From: Gnetum montanum
Taxonomy: Eukaryota; Streptophyta; Gnetopsida; Gnetales; Gnetaceae
NCBI GenBank assembly: GCA_015680685.1
Contig: MNCI01034009.1
Location: 880,878 to 944,877 of the forward strand
Reading direction: 5' to 3'
Length of the DNA: 64,000 bases
The position numbers and the translations under genes are program-made. The notes under the pieces are model-generated. The model was not told the origin of the DNA. It ran no database searches and was given only the letters and a program-made list of their open reading frames with translations. This document shows, one piece after another, positions 58,177 to 64,000 of the stretch (position 1 is its first letter; each line of letters opens with the position of its first letter).

Positions 58177-59376
58177 TGGTGTGTCCCTGATCAAGATCAA
58201 TTAAAAGTTCTCTAGGATGCTCATGAGGGCCCCTGTGGGGGTCATTATCCTAGGAGATGAATGGCTACTAAGGTTCTGCTTGCAGAATATTATTGGCCAA
58301 CATTATTTTGGGATGCCCATCATTTCACCCAATCTTGTGAGCACTGCCAACGTGATGGGGGAATGACTGCTAGAATGGAGGGTCTGCAACAATGGATTCA
58401 GCCTTTAGAACCCTTTGATATCTGGGGAATAGATTTTATGGGACCGATTACACCAATGTCCAACGGAAAAGCATATATAATCGTCGCTGTTGATTACTTA
58501 ACCAAATGGGCTGAAGCAGCCGCTGTAATAGATTGCACATCATCTACAATTGCATGATTTGTACAACAACAAATCGTTAACAGGTTTGGTGTGCCACGTG
58601 TGCTCATTTCTGATAATGGAACAAATTTTACGGGTGCAACCTTTCGGAAACTGATGCAACGCTTAGGGGTTGAGCATAAACTGATAACACCTTACCACCC
58701 CCAAGCTAACGGTCAAGCTGAGGTTACTAATAGGGAGATTACAAGAATATTAACATGAATAATTAGGAAATTTAGGCGAGATTGGAGCACGAAACTGAAT
58801 GATGCTCTTTGGGCGTATCGTTCCACTTGGAAGCTCCCTACTAGATATTCTCCCTATGAGCTAGTATACGGGAAACTTCCAAAACTCCCCATACAGAATG
58901 AGCTTCGTACACTGTCCATGGCTTGTGAACTTCACTTGGATCTCGACCTAGCACAAAAGAAACAGTTAGCAACTTTGAATGTGTTAGATGAGAATAGATT
59001 GGTTGCACTATCGTTAAATGAGTTGCACAAGGCACCCAGCAAACAGCGTATTGACTTAAGGATCCGAAGGTTTAGGTACCAACCTGGAGATAAGGTCCTT
59101 TACTAGAACCCCACACATGTAACCCAATGTACAAAGTTTCAAACCTTGTGGGAAGGACCTTATATTATTCATACTCCCTTCCCCTCTGGAGCCATGATGA
59201 TATATAAGCTTGACAGCCCAGATGAAAGGTTATTGGTTAATGTACAACAAACAAAACCTTTCTGTGCACCCACAGTAGCCAGTACAAGTTCCACCTACAC
59301 CAGCGGGCAACCTCGCTCATTATTTCAGATCTCTCCCTTTCCACTCAGCCATGGAGGAGATGGCCACCTATGCTAA
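58177..59376 (+). pseudogene. Integrase of element E
   Basis: HHCC region HEGPCGGHYPRR ... CEHCQRDG (58220-58365), catalytic Asp in WGIDFMGP, Asp at 58612 (SDNG), Glu at 58720 (QANGQAE): DD35E spacing. The C-terminal part has GDKVLY followed by a stop, then WEGPYII and KLDSPDERLLVN, ending HGGDGHLC at TAA or TAG near 59376. Five stops in all. A related C-terminal end occurs on the minus strand in X- (62880-63290). Confidence 0.87.
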
Positions 59377-61244
59377 TCATATGGGGCCCTCAGTTCTTTT
59401 AAGTTTTTATTTTACACATTTTTGTTTTACAAATTTCTTTAACTTTTCTCGTTTTTTTTACATCATCGTTATACTTTTAAATTTTTGTGTGTGTGTGTGA
59501 TCCACCATGTAAGTTTGTCCCATAATAAGCGTTCTTCATGATGGTATGAACTATTTTCATATTGATTGCTAATGTTTGGTTTTTACCTTTAAGTCACAAT
59601 GTTGATACTAAGGTATGTTTCTTTTGATATGGCAGGCAATGAGACCATTTCATCCATCCATCCACCAATTTTTATGGTTTCCCTCAGCTTGGAAATGTAC
59701 AGTCCCTTTCTAATAAGAACTTTAACGAATCGGTGACTGTGGATTTCTCAAACTAAGGAAGGACTCATGGATTGAAAACGGTGTGACTTTAAAGGAACTT
59801 GATACTTTTGTGTTGGTCATTCTCTTGGGTGCTTGAATGTTTCTTCTTGAATTTTCTTGCCGTTCCGATGTTACCCAATTATTGGAAGCTTAGACAATAA
59901 AAATAAGAAGTCTTTGCATGGTGTGGTTCTCACACATAAAAACACAAAACACAAAAAAAAACAAGTAAGAATTCAAAGCACACCCCTTAGATGAATAAAC
60001 GTGGGCTATAAGCACTGGTTATGGAACCAAAAGTGTTCCCTCTAACTAAGGCCCTTCTCACTTCCCATTCTCTCCTTTGTTTCATCGGAATGGTGGTGAC
60101 TCTTGGAGTGTGCATTCTTGTTGCCCAAGTGGATGGTTTAACAGAATGCATTAATGTGAAGTCATTGGATGTGGTTGGTTTGAGGCCGGAGTTGGAATGA
60201 GATTTACCAAGTCACATTAATCATCAAACACGCAAGGGGCTATACACCACCTTGTTCTTGGGATTCCATTCCATTTCTCTTCTCTCCATCCTTCTCTCCA
60301 TTGTTCACCTCATTGCTGATTGTATCATTAGTGTATATATTTTGTTGATGTATTGTTTTCTTTTTGGTAAATTCTTTTGGTTAAGACTTTAACTCTTGTT
60401 CCAAATGACATTCCTAGGGCCTATGGACTCTTTGAATGTGGGATTGTCAGGGCATTAAGGTCATGAGCATGCTTTGGGGAGGACCCACTGACATTCCTAT
60501 TTGGAGCATTAGTTAAATTCTTTCCCTTAACATTTTGTAATTAATTTTATTTTTTTTCATTTCCATCTTGACATCCACTTCATCAATGCCATAGTTGTCC
60601 CTTTTTATCTATCTTTCTTACTCCTTTTCTTTCTCCATTCTAACGTTATCGGAGGTTTGCGATTAGTCATGGGGGTATGGGGCCTGATTTTTTCAATTTT
60701 CTCCTAGCCCCAAAATTTTTGATTTTCTTCCTAACCCCTATACCTTCGGTAGTCATCAGTCACATATTCCCAGATCCATATCAGCCATACCACAACCTAG
60801 CCAATGAGTTTACACCAAAGCAAGGTATCAATTACATGATGATTCAATTACCCTTGCTAATATATGATTGTGTTGTGTGTGCAGATGGCAGACATACAAC
60901 AACAGATTGGATCTGGAGCAAACACTTGGAAAGGATCAGCATTTAAGTAGCGATGCAAGGAGCAAGATCGATGACATGCTTACGGATGGACAACGAAGGC
61001 GCAATCTTGGCGTTGGCAGTAGCAACACTTCTTTCTCTCTCTCTTTCTTAGTTGCCAACAAAGGCTTGATGTCATTGTAATAAGGTGTTCACCCTTGTTT
61101 TCATGAACACCAGTTTTGTCAAGTCTTGTAATAATGATCCGTTCACATGTCATCCCATTAGTTCCATTCCCCTCAATAATTCCATACCTACTTGATATTA
61201 TTGTAAGGAACTCAAGGATGAGTTTTCATTCAGTCATGGGGGTA
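59377..61244 (+). other. Element E 3' non-coding region and polypurine tract
   Basis: A TG-repeat at 59489-59500, an A-rich run near 59955 and the module shared with A and X-. It ends CTCAAGGATGAGTTTTCATT and CAGTCATGGGGGTA immediately before the 3' LTR. The open frames within have no recognisable domain. Confidence 0.7.
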
Positions 61245-62117
61245 TGATGAGACGCGATATCGTAACCGCGATATTGCATCCCATGTGATATCGTGGTCCG
61301 CCATCAAATCTATAAATAAGAGGCAACACTCCCCTCATTTCTCATCCTAGGCTAGAAGTAGCAAAGCTCTGGCAGTTTAGTCACTCCAGAGATAGAATAT
61401 TTTCAATGTGCCCGCAGTAGGAGTCCCTAAGTGAACAGATCTTTATTCGAGCAGCTTTGTACCTGAACACAAGTTGTGTACGGTAATAAAGACGAGCTTT
61501 GTGGATAAACCTTGAAGTGCATGGAATAGGTTTATTACATGTTATTTCTTACATGTTATTTATTACATGCATTAGTGCGGCATGAGTACGACTTGGTTAC
61601 GAGCATTGACGAATGTGTATGGCTAACCAAGGAATCGGCTACTCAGCGCGATTAGATTCTCTCACCCATGCCTCCTAGAACGCGGGGTGAGTACGACTTG
61701 ATTACGAGCATCTACTGATGTGTACGGTTAGTCAAGGAATCAGCTGCTCATCACGCTTAGGCTAGTTAGGTGCCTCAGTACGACAACTTTGAGCATGTGT
61801 GTTACGTGTGGTGATCCCAGTAACGATTAGCGTTTGGTAGCCATAGTTGCATAGTTCAGGGTGTGTACGGTAAGTGGGAATGGATGCTGATGCTAGTTAA
61901 TTTAGACTTAGGACATTAGTTAGAGTTAGGTAGTTTATACCTCGAACTTACTTAACCATACACCGTGACAACAACAAGTAAGTCTAGGAAGACAACGAAT
62001 GATTAACCCCAAGTGTTCCATGGGGCGTTTAGGCATTTAGTCTGTGGAGTTCGACCAGATCACGCGTGCTATGCTCATTTCGTATGGTTGAGTGTAGGGG
62101 TACCTCTCCACTCATCA
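61245..62117 (+). repeat. Element E 3' LTR
   Basis: 873 bp, TGATGAGACGCG to CCACTCATCA. It lacks the triplicated 31-bp unit of the 5' LTR and a piece near 61935. TATAAATA near 61310. Followed by ATGTA, the second copy of the target site. Confidence 0.92.
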
Positions 62118-62122
62118 ATGTA

Positions 62123-62318
62123 CCTTAATTACACTTAAACCATACACTTGAGCCTGACAAGTTTAGTTGGGAAGACAACGAATGTTCTTAATGCCCATTT
62201 TAATTCCTAGAAGAACTAGTGCATTAGAGAACTATAGGTCCATGGAATTTGATCAGATCATGCGTAAATGCTTTAGTGATTTGTATGATTAGGCATAGGG
62301 ATACCTCACCACTCATCA
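62123..62318 (+). repeat. X+ solo LTR, right piece
   Basis: Resumes the LTR broken by E and ends CACCACTCATCA. AGTGT follows, partly matching GATGT on the left side. No primer site follows. Confidence 0.72.
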
Positions 62319-62879
62319 AGTGTGCTTTGAATTCTCATCATGTTTTTTTTTCTTTGATGAGAACCACACCATGCAAAGACTTACTTAACTTCCTTTTATT
62401 GGTTGACACGAAACGGTAAGAAATCCATGAAAACACACATGCACCCAGGCAAACAAAAAGGCATAAAGAATATCAAATCCCCTGGAAGTCACATCCTATT
62501 CAAACCTCTGAATCCTTCCTAATTCCAGAAACTATCAAAGTCATAGATTTGTTAAATTTTTGTTAATGAAAAAGGAACCATGTCCTAATCATCCATAATG
62601 AAATTCAAACCTAGAATCTAGACACCAACAATTAAATAACAAAATAGTACTTACCACCATTAAGCAATGCATTACCGCTGTGCCTAGCACTTATTAACAA
62701 AAAGTTAGAAAATCACACCAAAATAAAAGAAAGTGTAAAATATTCAAGAAATAGCAAATGTACTAACAATGGTGTAAAAGAAAAATTAGAAAAGATTAAT
62801 AACATGAAAATAATATGATGTAAAATAAAGAATGTGCAAAACAAAAAGGGTGAAAAACTGAGGAGCCTATTATTTGGTT
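62319..62879 (-). mobile_element. X- (or related) element, 3' non-coding interior
   Basis: Continues the minus-strand module after the X+ insertion: poly(T) near 62343 and A/T-rich DNA without frames. Confidence 0.6.
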
Positions 62880-63290
62880 AGCATGGGTGGCCATCTCCCC
62901 CATGACTAAGTCAGATCTGAAATATGAAGCATGGTTGTCCATTTGATGAGACATTTGTTGTATTAGCTGGCTTATGCTCATGGAAAGGTTTGATTTGTTG
63001 GATGTTGACTAGCTATTTCTTGTTTAGGCTCTTAGGTTTGTAAATTGTCATGGCCCTAGAAGAAAAAGTTTCATAAATGATGTAAGGTCCTTCCCATAAT
63101 GTTTGGAACTTAGTTTGTTGAGATACATGTGTGGGGTTCTAGTAGAGAACCTTATCTCTTGGCTAAAATTTGACTTTTTTGATTTTAAGATTATGGCACT
63201 TTTTGTTGTAGGCCTTGCGCAACTCATTAGATAATAGGACCATCAATCAATTTTCATCTAGTAGGTTGAGATTCATTGTTCTTTTTGTAT
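62880..63290 (-). pseudogene. Integrase C-terminal remnant of X- element
   Basis: On the minus strand: DKVLY, then NPTHVSQQTKFQTLWEGPYI, then LVNIQQIKPF, and SHGGDGHPC at the end near 62885. Each phrase has its counterpart at 59090-59376 in E. Multiple stops. This shows that the X- element once had pol and was Athila-like. Confidence 0.82.
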
Positions 63291-63356
63291 TAGACTAAAG
63301 TTAAGGTTGAGTTCATAGGCTGCTGAAAGTGTACGAAGCTTGGATTGAATAGGAAG

Positions 63357-64000
63357 TGATGAGACGCGACATGCACTGGGCTGTGATATCGCGTCTTCCC
63401 CTGCGATATCGCGTATGCGATATCGCGTCCCGCCGCCATATCTATAAATAAGAGGCGACACTTCCTTCATTTCCCAATCCTGGCTAGAAGTAGCGAAGCT
63501 CTAGCAGATTGATCACTCCAAAGTTAGAATTTTTCCCATGTGCCCGCAATAGGAGTCCTAGAGTGAACGGCTCTTTATTCGAGCAGCTTGTAACATGAAC
63601 CCAAGTTGTGTATGGCAATAAAGACGAACTTGATTGGATAAACCTTGCAGTACATGGTTTTATTGTTGTTTATTTACTGCTTTCCTAGTGCGCACAAGTA
63701 CGACTTGATTACGAGCATCTACAGACGTGTACGGCTAGTCAAGGAATCTACTACTTGTCGCAACGCATGAGTACAACTTGATTACGAGCATTGGCTGCTT
63801 AGTAACCCAGTAGCGTATTCCAGGATTCTGCGCTTGGTAATCCCAGTGGTAGTCCAATGTGTACGGCTAGTCAAGGAATCGGCTACTCATTGCTAGGCTA
63901 GAACGTGTGATAAGTACGACTTAGTTACGAGCACCCACGGGTGTGTACGGCTAGCTAAGGAATCGGCTGCTTATCACACTTAAGCTAAATAGGTGCCTCA
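63357..64000 (+). mobile_element. Element F: LTR of E type, cut by window end
   Basis: Begins TGATGAGACGCGACATGC, has GATATCGCG palindromes (63385-63428) and TATAAATA near 63440, then follows the E LTR order (GCGAAGCTCTAGCAG, GTGTACGGCTAG repeats). It runs to the window edge, so whether it is a 5' LTR, a 3' LTR or solo is unknown. Confidence 0.8.

Larger units (their letters stand above)
51999..62117 (+). mobile_element. Element E: autonomous-type Athila-like retrotransposon
   Basis: 10.1 kb with LTRs 51999-53015 and 61245-62117 and a perfect ATGTA duplication (51994-51998, 62118-62122). The empty site is readable in the X- LTR near 49426. It has a near-perfect tRNA-Asp primer site and full gag-pro-RT-RNase H-integrase order in essentially one long frame. 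Reverse transcriptase motifs (FMDDFS, and VLKRC with NLKLNW) and the primer type fit the Athila lineage. One homopolymer frameshift and numerous stops have inactivated it. It is the best local model for the enzyme donor of A, B and D. Confidence 0.92.

Overview
This is a stretch of plant nuclear DNA. The evidence is the Athila-like and Tat/Ogre-like Ty3/gypsy retrotransposons, primer sites matching plant tRNA-Asp, tRNA-derived SINEs, spliceosomal introns and a plant-type mobile-domain protein. A seed plant with a large, repeat-rich genome is likely; I cannot name the species. Almost everything right of 14.3 kb is one stack of nested retroelements. Single-copy DNA is limited to parts of the first 14 kb.

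Layout. 1-2.8 kb: 139-bp tandem repeat, unassigned DNA, a SINE, and a solo LTR with a perfect duplication. 2.85-9.2 kb: element A, a complete gag-only LTR element. 9.2-14.4 kb: intergenic DNA, a 187-bp tandem repeat, SINEs, and the only host gene recognised: minus strand, two visible exons, ending in a CaaX-like Cys-Ser-Ile-Met and cut by an assembly gap. 14.4-64 kb: a minus-strand Athila-like element (X-) starts at 14385 and is opened repeatedly. Elements B (-) and D (+) sit head to head in its 3' LTR. A 17.9-kb Tat/Ogre-like element is inserted in B's ORF2 with a perfect GACTG duplication. Further right a plus-strand solo LTR (X+) lies in X- internal DNA, and autonomous Athila-like element E is inserted in X+ with a perfect ATGTA duplication. 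Another E-type LTR begins at 63357 and leaves the window.

How the parts relate. A, B, D, E, X and F share TGATGA...TCATCA termini, a tRNA-Asp primer site, a similar tract before the 3' LTR and related Gag. Only E and X show pol. A, B and D are therefore non-autonomous and probably used E/X-type enzymes. B and D also carry ORF2, about 930 codons, with a mobile-domain-like segment, a long coiled coil and what looks like its own internal promoter.

Most unusual content. The Tat/Ogre-like element carries, antisense and between protease and reverse transcriptase, an eight-exon gene model (29221 down to 25152). All seven introns have GT-AG ends and the exons sum to exactly 1102 codons. The predicted product has an FCP1/NIF-phosphatase-like region, a mobile-domain-like region, a coiled coil and an acidic tail. 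An 86-bp spacer between B and D is inverted, which explains swapped target-site duplications. All retroelement coding regions carry stops or frameshifts, so no copy here is intact.
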